Part shown: positions 22,601 to 36,900 of the stretch, piece after piece
How the letters are laid out: the number at the start of each line of letters is the position of its first letter
How positions within the stretch are numbered: position 1 is the stretch's first letter
Assembly: GCF_027942865.1 (NCBI RefSeq)
Contig: NC_134515.1
Coordinates: forward strand, 1,200,989-1,264,988
From: Odontesthes bonariensis
Lineage: Eukaryota; Chordata; Actinopteri; Atheriniformes; Atherinopsidae
Direction: 5' to 3'
DNA length: 64,000 nt
Made by a program: the position numbers and the translations under genes
Notes under the pieces: model-generated
The model's database searches: none
What the model was told of the DNA's origin: nothing
Seen by the model: the letters and a program-made list of their open reading frames with translations, nothing else

Positions 22601-25600
22601 TTCCTGGTTAGCATCACTGATGATCTGTTACTGTTAGCATCACTGATGATCTGTTCCTGTTAGCATCACTGATGATCTGTTCCTGGTTAGCATCACTGAT
22701 GATCTGTTCATGTTAGCATCACTGATGATCTGTTTCTGTTAGCATCACTGATGATCTGTTCCTGTTAGCATCACTGATGATCTGTTTCTGTTAGCATCAC
22801 TGATGATCTGTTCCTGGTTAGCATCACTGATGATCTGTTTCTGTTAGCATCACTGATGATCTGTTCCTGTTAGCATCACTGATGATCTGTTCCTGGTTAG
22901 CATCACTGATGATCTGTTCCTGTTAGCATCACTGATGATCTGTTCCTGTTAGCATCACTGATGATCTGTTCATGTTAGCATCACTGATGATCTGTTCCTG
23001 TTAGCATCACTGATGATCTGTTCCTGTTAGCATCACAGATGATCTGTTCATGTTAGCATCACTGATGATCTGTTCATGTTAGCATCACTGATGATCTGTT
23101 CATGTTAGCATCACTGATGATCTGTTCCTGTTAGCATCACTGATGATCTGTTCCTGTTAGCATCACTGATGATCTGTTCCTGTTAGCATCACTGATGATC
23201 TGTTCCTGTTAGCATCACTGATGATCTGTTCCTGTTAGCATCACAGATGATCTGTTCCTGGTTAGCATCTGTTACCTGTTCTGGTTCCTTTCAGTTCTGA
23301 TCTCAGAGTCCGTTTCACAGAAATCAGCTGCTTGGCGTGTGAAGCGCTCTGTGCCCACCGTCTGCATCACCTCGGCCTCAGAGCCGGCGTGTTTCAGTTT
23401 CAGGGCGACAGGTGTGAGTTTCTGTCTCTGCAGCAGAGAACCTGCAGCAGGTCTCAGGCTGAGACGGCGTCCTCTGAACTCGGGTCCAAGGCTGCCGCTC
23501 TCACATTAAAGTTCAACTCAATACTTAGAATCTGCAGTTTGTGGTCGACTGATCCAGAACAACTGGCCTCGTGCTCGCTCAGCATCAGAAGTTTGTCCTC
23601 ACATACGAGGCCTTTGGACATTAACGTTTTGAAACGTTAATGTAACTCAGCTCGAGTTGGACGTTTTGTTCATGAGGCTGACGGGAGAAAGATGTTTAAC
23701 CCTGACCTGTGACCTGTAACCCTAACCCAGCCTGCAGCCTACAGGGTCTGAGACAGGGAGGCTGTGTTCGAAACCGCATGCTACATGCTACATGCTACAT
23801 ACTACATGCTACATACTACATGCTACATGCTACATACTACATGCTACATGCTACATACTACATGCTATATGCTATATGCTATATGCTACATACTACATAC
23901 TACTGATGGTGTAGATCCGCCGATCTCTGCCAGGATCGGTCTGATAAATGCTAGGTCGCTGGCAAACAAAACCTTCATCATTAAGGATTTCTTTTCCTCT
24001 CAAGGCCTAGATTTCTTATTTATAACGGAATCATGGACAAGTGGTTTGGGTGAGTCCAGCATTTTTAATGAACTTTTACCGCAGAACTGCTGCTACTTTA
24101 ATTCTCCAAGGATGTCGGGTCGAGGAGGAGGAATAGTGACTGTTTTTAAAAGTTGTTTTACTTGTAAACAGTTGCCTCCAGCCTGCTTAGTAGCTTTGAG
24201 CTTAGCCTATTTGAACTTGGCAGCTCCTACACTGCGCTGTGTGCGGTGGTTTATCGGCCACCAAAGTACAACAAAACATTTATAAATGATTTTTCTGATT
24301 TCTTGGCTGATATCATGCCAAGGAATGATTTTAATATTCATGTCTGCTGTCCTACTTCACCTATGGCTCAGTCGTTTCTGAATGTTATTGATTCTTTTAA
24401 TCTTGTGCAGTCTGTGACTGGTGCTGCGCATGAGCATGGACACACTCTTGATCTGGTTTTATCTTATGGTCTACTGTTTTTTAACTTAGTGATTGCTGAC
24501 CCATTATTTTCAGACCACATGCCTGTTTTATTTGAGATAAAGCTGTCCTGTACTAAAGTTAAACCATGCGCTGCAGCTCAGTTCTGTCGTGTTCTTAACC
24601 CTTCTACTGCTGGTCAGTTTTCTTTAGTTTTTAATCAGAACTGTACCATCCCAGAGACTGTGGGAAATAAAACCGAGGATCTCAGCAACTGGTTTTATTC
24701 TACCATTAAAGCAGCTCTGGATTCGGTGGCACCATTAAAAATGAACCCTGGTTAAATGATGACACTCGGGCTGCCAGGAGGAACTGTCGCAAAGCTGAAC
24801 GCAAATGGAAAAAGGACAAATTGCAGGTGTCGCTCCAAATATTGAAGGAATGCTGGCGCTGTTATCAAAGGACTGTAAAAGAAGGCACCTGTCAGATCTA
24901 ATTGTATCAAGCAGTCACAATCCTTCTGTTTTATTTAAAACTATTGACTCTGTTCTAAATGCCCCACGTGGTGGTTTTGTGGAGACTTCACCCGCTGTAT
25001 GTGAAAGCTTTTTACACTTTTTTGTTGAGAAAGTCACTTCTATTAGGGCCCAGATCGTACCTTCTGTTCATGACCTTCAGTTTTTGTGCCTTGCTCTGCT
25101 GTTTTCCACAGCTTTGAATGTGCGACCTTGCAATCTTTGCAGGAGGTAGTTAGTCACTTAAGGCCAATTGGTTCTCCGGATGATGCTATTCCACCTCGAT
25201 TATTCAATGATGTTTTTCTTACTATAGGTCCTTCAGTCCTTGCTCTTGTAAATAGTAGCTTGTCCTCAGGTGTTGTTCCTGAAAATTTGAAACATGCAGT
25301 TGTCCAGCCTCTAATTAAGAAACCAGTCTTGGATCCTGCTGTCTTGGCGAACTATAGACCTATCTCTAAACTGCCTTTTGTTTCAAAGATTCTTGAGAAG
25401 GTAGTCTGTAATCAGCTAATGGCCTATCTCATTGAACATAATATTTTAGAGGTTTTTCAGTCCGGTTTTAAATCATTTCATAGCACAGAGTCAGCTCTTT
25501 TAAAAGTTTTTAATGATATATTTTTAGCAACTGATTCTGGTGACTGTGTTGTCTTGGTGTTGTTGGATCTATCAGCTGCTTTCGACACAGTTGATCACAG

Positions 25601-28600
25601 AATTTTACTTTCCCGTTTGGAACAGTGGGTGGGCATTGGTCATATAGCCCTAGATTGGTTTAAATCTTATTTGGCCAAGCGTACTTTTTGTGTCTGTCTT
25701 GATGGCCATAGGTCCTCCTCTGCTCCACTGTCGTGTGGTGTCCCACAGGGCTCAGTTCTAGGCCCTCTTCTCTTCTTGTTGTACCTCCTTCCTCTTGGTT
25801 CTGTTTTTAAGAAATATGGGATTGCTTTTCATTGTTATGCGGATGACACACAGATTTACGTACCATTAAAGAAAGCAGACTCCACCTCTCTTCGTTCTCT
25901 GTTCTTATGTCTGGAAGATTTGAAGGCCTGGATGGCTTTAAATTTCTTGAAACTTAATGAAGATAAGACAGAGGTAGTGATTTTTGGCAGTTCCAATGAA
26001 GACTCTCTGTCCGATGCTTGCTCCTTGGCTCAGTATGTCAAGCCGGTTGTTACAAATTTAGGGGTCAAGACGGATGCTGGTCTTAAGCTGGAAGCTCACA
26101 TTAGAGCTGTTGTAAAATCCAGCTTTTTCCACTTAAGGCAGCTAGCCAAAGTAAAACCCATTCTTCCTAGACAGCACTTTGAAACAGCAATCCATGCATT
26201 TGTGACCTCACGGCTGGATTACAGTAATGCACTATATATAGGCGTCAGTGATTCATGCATTTCCCAGCTTCAGATGGTTCAAAATGCTGCTGCACGACTT
26301 TTAACAGGTACACGAAAATCTGACCATATTTCCCCTGTTTTAGTTTCTTTACACTGGTTGCCAGTATATTTTAGGATTCATTTTAAAATCCTTTTATTTG
26401 CTTTTAAAGCTCTTAATGGCCTTGCCCCTCCCTACCTGTCTGAGCTGCTACATTCCTACACACCCTCCCGTTCTCTCAGGTCAGCTGACCAGTTGTTTCT
26501 CAGGGTCCCGAAGACAAAGCACAAGCTCAGAGGGGACCGTACTTTTTCTGTGGCAGCTCCCAAGCTATGGAACGACCTTCCTTTGGACATAAGACAGGCC
26601 TCTTCACTTGTTGTTTTTAAATCCCAACTTAAGACCCATCTTTTTTCTTTAGCTTTTGGCACAATCTGAGATGTTTGACTTCGTTTTATTGTGTTTACAT
26701 TTTAATTACTTTAGTACTGCTTTTAAATTTGACCCTTCTATTTTATGATTGTGTATAGCACTTTGGTCCTGTGGGTGTATAAAGTGCTTTATAAATAAAG
26801 TTGGTATGGTATGGTACTACATACTACATACTGCATACTACATGCTACATACTGCATACTACATACTGCATACTACATGCTACATACTACATACTACATA
26901 CTGCAGACTACATGCTGCATACTACATACTGCATACTACATACTGCATACTGCATACTACATACTACATACTGCATACTACATACTGCATACTACATGCT
27001 ACATACTACATGCTACATACTACATACTGCAGACTACATACTGCATACTACATACTGCATACTGCATACTACATACTGCATACTGCATACTACATACTGC
27101 ATACTACATACTGCATACTACATGCTACATACTACATACTGCAGACTACATGCTACATACTACATACTGCAGACTACATGCTACATACTACATACTGCAG
27201 ACTACATACTGCATACTACATACTGCATACTGCATACTACATACTACATACTACATACTGCATACTACATACTGCATACTACATACTGCATACTTCATAC
27301 TGCATACTACATACTGCATACTACATACTGCATACTGCATACTACATACTACATACTTCATACTACATACTGCATACTACATACTGCATACTGCATACTA
27401 CATACTGCATACTACATACTGCATACTACATACTGCATACTACATACTGCATACTGCATACTACATACTGCATACTGCATACTGCATGCAACATACTGCA
27501 TACTACATACTGCATACTACATACTGCATACTACATACTGCATACTGCATACTACATACTGCATACTGCATACTACATACTGCATACTGCATGCAACATA
27601 CTGCATACTGCATACTACATACTGCATACTGCTTACTGCATACTGCATGCTACATACTGCATACTACATACTGCATACTACATACTGCATACTGCATACT
27701 GCATGCTACATACTACATACTACATACTGCATGCTACATGCTACATACTGCATACTGCATACTGCATGCTACATACTGCATACTACATACTGCATACTGC
27801 ATACTACATACTGCATACTACATACTGCATACTGCATACTGCTTACTGCATACTGCATGCTACATACTGCATACTACATACTGCATACTGCATGCTACAT
27901 ACTGCATACTACATACTGCATACTGCATACTACATACTGCATACTGCATACTACATGCAACATACTGCATACTGCATACTGCATACTACATACTGCATGC
28001 TACATACTGCATACTGCATACTACATACTGCATACTACATACTGCATGCTACATACTGCATACTGCATACTACATACTGCATACTACATACTGCATGCAA
28101 CATACTGCATACTGCATACTACATACTGCATGCTACATACTGCATACTACATACTGCATGCTACATGCTACATTCTGCATACTACATACTACATACTGCA
28201 TGCTACATACTGCATACTACATACTGCATACTACAAACTGCATGCTACATGCTACATACTACATACTGCATACTACATACTGCATGCTACATACTACATA
28301 CTACATACTGCATGCTACATACTACATACTGCATACTGCATACTGCATGCTACATACTACATACTGCATGCTACATACTACATACTGCATACTGCATACT
28401 GCATGCTACATACTACATACTACATACTGCATGCTACATACTACATACTGCATACTGCATGCTACATACTACATACTACATACTGCATGCTACATACTGC
28501 ATACTGCATACTGCATGCTACATACTGCATACTACATACTACATACTGCATACTGCATGCTACATTCTGCATACTACATACCACATATTACATGCTGCAT

Positions 28601-28821
28601 ACTACATACTACATATTACATGCTACATACTGCATACTACATACTACATACTGCATGCTACATACTACATACTGCATACTACATACTGCATACTACATAC
28701 TGCATACTACATACTGCATACTGCATGCAACATACTGCATACTACATACTGCATACTACATACTGCATACTGCATACTGCATGCTACATACTGCATACTG
28801 CTTACTGCATACTGCATGCTA

Positions 28822-28855
<34 letters not shown>

Positions 28856-30011
28856 ACATGCAACATACTGCATACTGCATACTACATACTGCATACTGCA
28901 TACTACATACTGCATGCTACATACTGCATACTACATACTGCATGCTACATACTGCATACTGCATACTACATACTACATACTGCATACTACATACTGCATA
29001 CTACATACTGCATACTGCATACTACATACTGCATACTGCATACTACATACTGCATACTACATACTGCATACTACATGCTACATACTACATACTGCAGACT
29101 ACATGCTACATACTACATACTGCAGACTACATGCTACATACTACATACTGCAGACTACATACTGCATACTACATACTGCATACTACATACTGCATACTGC
29201 ATACTACATACTGCATACTACATACTGCATACTACATACTGCATACTTCATACTGCATACTGCATACTACATACTGCATACTGCATACTACATACTGCAT
29301 ACTTCATACTACATACTGCATACTACATACTGCATACTACATACTGCATACTACATACTGCATACTACATACTGCATACTGCATACTACATACTGCATAC
29401 TGCATACTGCATGCAACATACTGCATACTACATACTGCATACTACATACTGCATACTGCATACTACATACTGCATACTGCATACTACATACTGCATACTG
29501 CATACTGCATGCAACATACTGCATACTACATACTGCATACTACATACTGCATACTGCATACTACATACTGCATACTGCATACTACATACTGCATACTGCA
29601 TGCAACATACTGCATACTGCATACTACATACTGCATACTGCTTACTGCATACTGCATGCTACATACTGCATACTACATACTGCATACTACATACTGCATA
29701 CTGCATACTGCATGCTACATACTACATACTACATACTGCATGCTACATGCTACATACTGCATACTGCATACTGCATGCTACATACTGCATACTACATACT
29801 GCATACTGCATACTACATACTGCATACTACATACTGCATACTGCATACTGCTTACTGCATACTGCATGCTACATACTGCATACTACATACTGCATACTGC
29901 ATGCTACATACTGCATACTACATACTGCATACTGCATACTACATACTGCATACTGCATACTACATGCAACATACTGCATACTGCATACTGCATACTACAT
30001 ACTGCATGCTA

Positions 30012-30045
<34 letters not shown>

Positions 30046-30816
30046 ACATACTGCATGCTACATACTGCATACTGCATACTACATACTGCATACTACATAC
30101 TGCATGCAACATACTGCATACTGCATACTACATACTGCATGCTACATACTGCATACTACATACTGCATGCTACATGCTACATTCTGCATACTACATACTA
30201 CATACTGCATGCTACATACTGCATACTACATACTGCATACTACAAACTGCATGCTACATGCTACATACTGCATACTACATACTGCATACTACATACTGCA
30301 TGCTACATACTACATACTACATACTGCATGCTACATACTACATACTGCATACTGCATGCTACATACTACATACTGCATGCTACATACTACATACTGCATA
30401 CTGCATACTGCATGCTACATACTACATACTACATACTGCATGCTACATACTACATACTGCATACTGCATGCTACATACTACATACTACATACTGCATGCT
30501 ACATACTGCATACTGCATACTGCATGCTACATACTGCATACTACATACTACATACTGCATACTGCATGCTACATTCTGCATACTACATACCACATATTAC
30601 ATGCTGCATACTACATACTACATATTACATGCTACATACTGCATACTACATACTACATACTGCATGCTACATACTACATACTGCATACTACATACTGCAT
30701 ACTACATACTGCATACTACATACTGCATACTGCATGCAACATACTGCATACTACATACTGCATACTACATACTGCATACTGCATGCTACATACTGCATAC
30801 TGCATACTGCATGCTA

Positions 30817-30850
<34 letters not shown>

Positions 30851-33841
30851 ACATGCAACATACTACATACTGCATACTGCATACTACATACTGCATGCTA
30901 CATACTGCATACTGCATACTACATACTGCATGCTACATACTGCATACTGCATACTACATACTGCATGCTACATACTGCATGCTGCATACTACATACTGCA
31001 TACTACATACTGCATACTACATACTGCATGCTACATACTGCATACTACATACTGCATGCTACATGCTACATTCTGCATACTGCATACTGCATACTACATA
31101 CTATATACTGCATGCTACATACTGCATACTACATACTGCATACTACAAACTGCATGCTACATGCTACATACTGCATACTACATACTGCATGCTACATACT
31201 ACATACTACATACTGCATGCTACATGCTACATACTACATACTGCATACTGCATACTGCATGCTACATACTGCATACTGCATACTGCATACTACATACTGC
31301 ATACTACATACTGCATACTGCATACTACATACTGCATACTACATACTGCATGCTACATACTGCATACTACATACTGCATGCTACATGCTACATTCTGCAT
31401 ACTGCATACTACATACTACATACTACATGCTACATACTGCACACTACATACTGCATACTACAAACTGCATGCTACATGCTACATTCTGCATACTACATAC
31501 TGCATACTACATACTGCATGCTACATACTACATACTACATACTGCATGCTACATGCTACATACTACATACTGCATACTGCATGCTACATACTGCATACTA
31601 CATACTACATACTACATACTGCATACTGCATGCTACATTCTGCATACTACATACCACATATTACATGCTGCATACTACATACTACATATTACATGCCACA
31701 TACTACATACTACATACTGCATGCTACATACTACATACTGCATACTACATACTACATACTGCATGCTACATACTACATACTGCATACTACAAATTACATG
31801 CTACATACTGCATACTACATACTGCATACTGCATGCTACATACTACATACTGCATACTACATACTACATACTGCATACTACATACTACATACTGCATGCT
31901 ACATACTACATACTGCATACTACATACTACATACTGCATGCTACATACTACATACTGCATACTACAAATTACATGCTGCATACTACATACTACATACTGC
32001 ATGCTACATGCTACATTCTGCATACTGCATACTGCATACTGCATGCTACATACTGCATACTACATACCGCATGCTACATGCTACATACTGCATACTACAT
32101 ACCGCATACTACATACTACATGCTACATACTACATACTGCTTACTGCATACTGCATGCTACATACTGCATACTACATACTGCATACTGCATACTACATTC
32201 TGCATACTACATACTGCATATTGCATACTACATACTACATACTGCATACTACATACTGCATACTGCATGCTACATTCTGCATACTACATACTGAATATTG
32301 CATACTACATGCTACATTCTGCATACTACATACTGCATATTGCATACTACATACTACATACTGCATACTACATGCTACATTCTGCATACTGCATACTACA
32401 TACTGCATACTGCATACTACATGCTACATTCTGCATACTACATACTGCATATTGCATACTACATACTACATACTACATACTGCATACTACATGCTACATT
32501 CTGCATTCTGCATACTACATACTGCATACTGCATACTACATACTACATACTGCATACTACATACTGCATACTGCATACTACATGCTACATTCTGCATACT
32601 GCATACTACATACTACATACTGCATACTGCATGCTACATACTGCATGCTACATACTACATACTGCATGCTACATTCTGCATACTGCATACTACATACTAC
32701 ATACTGCATACTACATACCTCATACTGCATGCTACATGCTACATGCTACATTCTGCATACTACATACTACATACTGCATACTACATACTGCATACTGCAT
32801 ACTGCATACTACATACTACATACTGCATACTGCATGCTACATTCTGCATACTACATACTGCATATTGCATACTACATACTACAAACTGCATACTACATAC
32901 TACATACTGCATACTGCATACTACATACTGCATGCTACATTCTGCATACTGCATACTACATACTACATACAACATACTGCATGCTACATGCTACATGCTA
33001 CATGCTACTTTCTGCATACTACATACTGCATGCTACATGCTACATACCTCATACTGCATGCTACATGCTACATGCTACATTCTGCATACTACATATTACA
33101 TGCTACATACCTCATACTGCATGCTACATGCTACATACTCATACATGCTAACCTGTTTCCCTGTGGGACCAACAGAGGAACTATCTGTATGTAGAGCTGG
33201 AGGTTGTTGGTCTGACTGCAGGAACAGCTTCTGGCTGCCAGGCAGGACGCTGCACGTGCACAGAAGCCTCCAGAAGGGGGCGCTTGTGGTTTAACACGTT
33301 CATCCAGAGAAACTGGAAGATAAAATGTAGACAAAGCTTTTTCCTTTTTTATCTAGAAGTTCGTAGCTGGAGGTCACCTCCTCTCCTACTTTCTGTCTGA
33401 TCAATCGATGGTTTCTTCTCTGGTTCTGAGTCGGTGTTTCAGGGAGTTTCCATCTGTGACTCAGGGCCTCCACCTGCAGAGAAAGGGGACTCAGTCAGGG
33501 CCCGGCCCACATGTGGACCCGGCTTCTGACCCAGTAACAGACCTGGTATCAGACCCGGTATCTGACCCAGTAACAGACCCGGTATCTGACCCAGTAACAG
33601 ACCCAGTATCAGACCCAGTATCAGACCCGGTATCTGACCCAGTAACAGACCCGGTATCTGACCTGGTATCAGAGGTATTTTGGACACTCTGTAGCTCAGT
33701 CATGTGTTACTCTGGTTCTGTGTTTGCAGCCACTTGTTAACCGCTGGTGAGAAAGAGGAAGCTGTCGGGTTCTGAGAATCACCGCGGTTACGCATCATGT
33801 GACTTGCTGGAAATCAAGCTGAAGTCGGGCTCATTTGCATA

Positions 33842-33909
<68 letters not shown>

Positions 33910-33916
33910 TTGTGTA

Positions 33917-33969
<53 letters not shown>

Positions 33970-36900
33970 TGGTGGTGGGGGGGGTAGTTAGTTTAGTTTA
34001 ATCTTTCATCTTTTATCTTAATTCTTTATTCCAGGATCAGACAGAAATCTGTGATGTCACATCAGCATCTGCAGCTTCCATCTTCTCAGAGACGTTCATC
34101 AAACAGCTGATCGGCAGATATTGATCATCAGATATTGATCCGCAGATATTGATCAGCAGTTATTGATCAGCAGATATTGATCAGCAGTTATTGATCAGCA
34201 GTTATTGATCCGCAGTTATTGATCAGCAGATATTGATCTCTGATGGGTTTTGATGCCTCACGCTGCTCATCATGTCCACAGATACGCTGACGACGCTCAG
34301 TTAGATGTTTCGTGTTTGTTACATTTTCAGTTTGTGTGAAACTGATGAATTCTTCGTAGAAACAGGAAGTAGTTTGTTTGTTTATTTGTTTGTTCATTTG
34401 TTTGTTTGGAGGAGCAGGATAACTCTTTGGGGTGAAACCCATCTGACCATAACTGTGTGTCTCTCAGCTGATCAGGTGTACGGAGACCAGGACATGCACG
34501 AAGTGGTGCGGAAACACTGTATGGATTACTTGGTGAGTCACTTCCTGTCTCTTTTGGTCACCTGATCACCGCCCAGCCAATCGGCTGTGAGCGCTCTGTG
34601 TGTGCTAATAAAGTTGTGTTTCGGGCCCGTCAGATGAAGAACGCCGACTACTTCTCCAACTACGTAACAGAAGACTTCACCACATACATCAACAGAAAGA
34701 GGAAAAACAATTGCCACGGCAACCACATCGAGATGCAGGCCATGGCCGAGATGTACAACCGGCCGGTGGAGGTGTACCAGTACAGCACAGGTGAGTCGGC
34801 CCGTCCAGCTGCTCCACAGCCGGCCAATCACATCCACTGAACCCCCCCTGTCCTCCTCCTGCAGAGCCAATCAACACGTTCCACGGCATCCACCAGAACA
34901 ACGACGAGCCAATCAGAGTCAGCTACCACCGCAACATCCACTACAACTCTGTGGTGAACCCCAACAAGGCCACGATCGGGGTCGGCCTTGGTCTGCCCGC
35001 CTTCAAGCCCGGGGTACCAGAACCAGAACACACACACATAACGCACCAATCCGTGTTGGTTTCAGAGGGATTTCAGGATATCTGCTTTCATTTCCTAGGA
35101 AATAAAAATATACTGCCCATAGCCTAAAAAACATAGATTTTTGCCATATTTTTTTATTATAATGTCACATAAATCAGGCCAGGAATGATTTGTCAACAAA
35201 TCCTTCTGTAAATATCTTCAGAATACTGCTGAGTGTATAACTGGAAAGTTTGGTGTTAGTAGGTGCTCCATAGGCTGAGATATTGGAAAAATACAAAAAA
35301 CTTATTTCGAGAAAACGGCATTTAAGGCGAGACGCTACAGGTGAATAGGATAATATTTTAAAATAATAGATATCACCATGAAACTTCCTCAGGTGATTAC
35401 TTATACAAGTATGAAAAAAAATGTATTACAAGTTTTAGAAATGTGTATGTTTAATTATGCAAATGAGGCATTTTCTCATTAAATATGCAAACATTTGCAT
35501 ATATTTCCGGAAGATAGATCTGAACATATGATAAAGCCAGGTGCAAAATTCTTTGTTCATTTTGTTTACACACAAAATGAAAAGAAAATTACAGAGGGAT
35601 TTCAGAATATCTGCTTTCATGTCCTAGGAAATCAAAATATACTGTCCATAGCCTAAAAAACATTTTTATTTATTTTATTTATTTATTATAATGTCACATA
35701 AATCAGGCCAGGAATGATTTGTCAACAAATCCTTCTGTAAATATCTTCAGAATACTGCTAAGTGTATAACTGGAAAGTTTGGTGTTAGTAGGTGCTCCAT
35801 AGGCTGAGATATTGATACTGTAAAAATACAAAAAGCTGATTTTGAGAAAACGCCATTTAAAGATTTAAATAGGGGAATTCAATACATTTGTATTAGAAAC
35901 AATTGCTCAAAAACAGAATAAATGCTCAGGCCCTTAGTAATACTAATATTAAATAAAATATTCTTATTAATAAAGAATACAAGCTCAATACAATAAAAGA
36001 CATGTATGAGCAGCCGCTGTCATTAACTCAGTTTCCTAACGACAGTTTACGCTCAGCTGTGCTGCTTCCCGATGCTTCATCAGCTGATCTAATAAATTTT
36101 GTTTTATTGCATCTTGCAAAACACAATTGTTGCTTTCTTTTCTTTGAAAGTTGCGGCGTTATGGGGCATTTTCAGAGATTCATCGGAAGCTAAACACGTG
36201 ATGCGTCTGAGCCAATCACGTTAGCAGAAACGAGCAGCAGCCAAGGAGATTCTGTCATTATCTATAAATCCGCCTGTAGACATTCCTGATTGGTTACTGA
36301 TAGAAAGGAAGCGACATTATTTGGGTGTCATATCTTTGTGCAGGAGACTCGGAGCTTTCCAACGACACCGGTCATGACAGACTTCAGTAAACAGACGGAG
36401 CTCAGCATGGCTCGTTGGAATGCTAACTTTTTTGGTAAATTCGGGCGAAACGTGCTGCCGCGAGTAAAAAAAAAAGTAATAAAATAAACATTTTAATTTA
36501 TGTTTCCAACGTTTTCTTTATAGCAGGTTGAAAGAACACATATTGAAGGAGCAGACTGGCCTAAAATCTCAAAATTGACTGCATGAAAAATCCGTTTTTG
36601 CCGGCCGTGTCTCGCCTTAACTGACGGTGGGTTTCCTCCCCCCAGTACGCGGACCAATCCCTGATGAAGTCGGCCATCAAGACGTCGGAGGAGTCGTGGA
36701 TCGAGCAGCAGATGCTGGAGGACAAGAAGAGGGCGACGGACTGGGAGGCCACCAACGAGGCCATCGAGGAGCAGGTGGCCCGAGAGTCCTACCTGCAGTG
36801 GCTGCAGGACCAGGAGAAGCAGGCCCGGCAGGTACGGCACGCCGTGAGGGGGCGGGGCCAGTGGCACGCCATGAGGGGGCGGGGCCAGTGGCACGCCATG

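Noticed and set aside
22255-23262. Regular repeat-spacer pattern resembling a CRISPR array
   Set aside because: The spacers are only 6 bp and nearly identical, and the genome is vertebrate. It is a minisatellite.
26749-33294. Open frames of 2181, 2116 and 1827 codons on the + strand
   Set aside because: The heptamers have no stop codon in any + frame, so all three frames stay open. The translations are repeats of YYILHTT-like strings with no domain.
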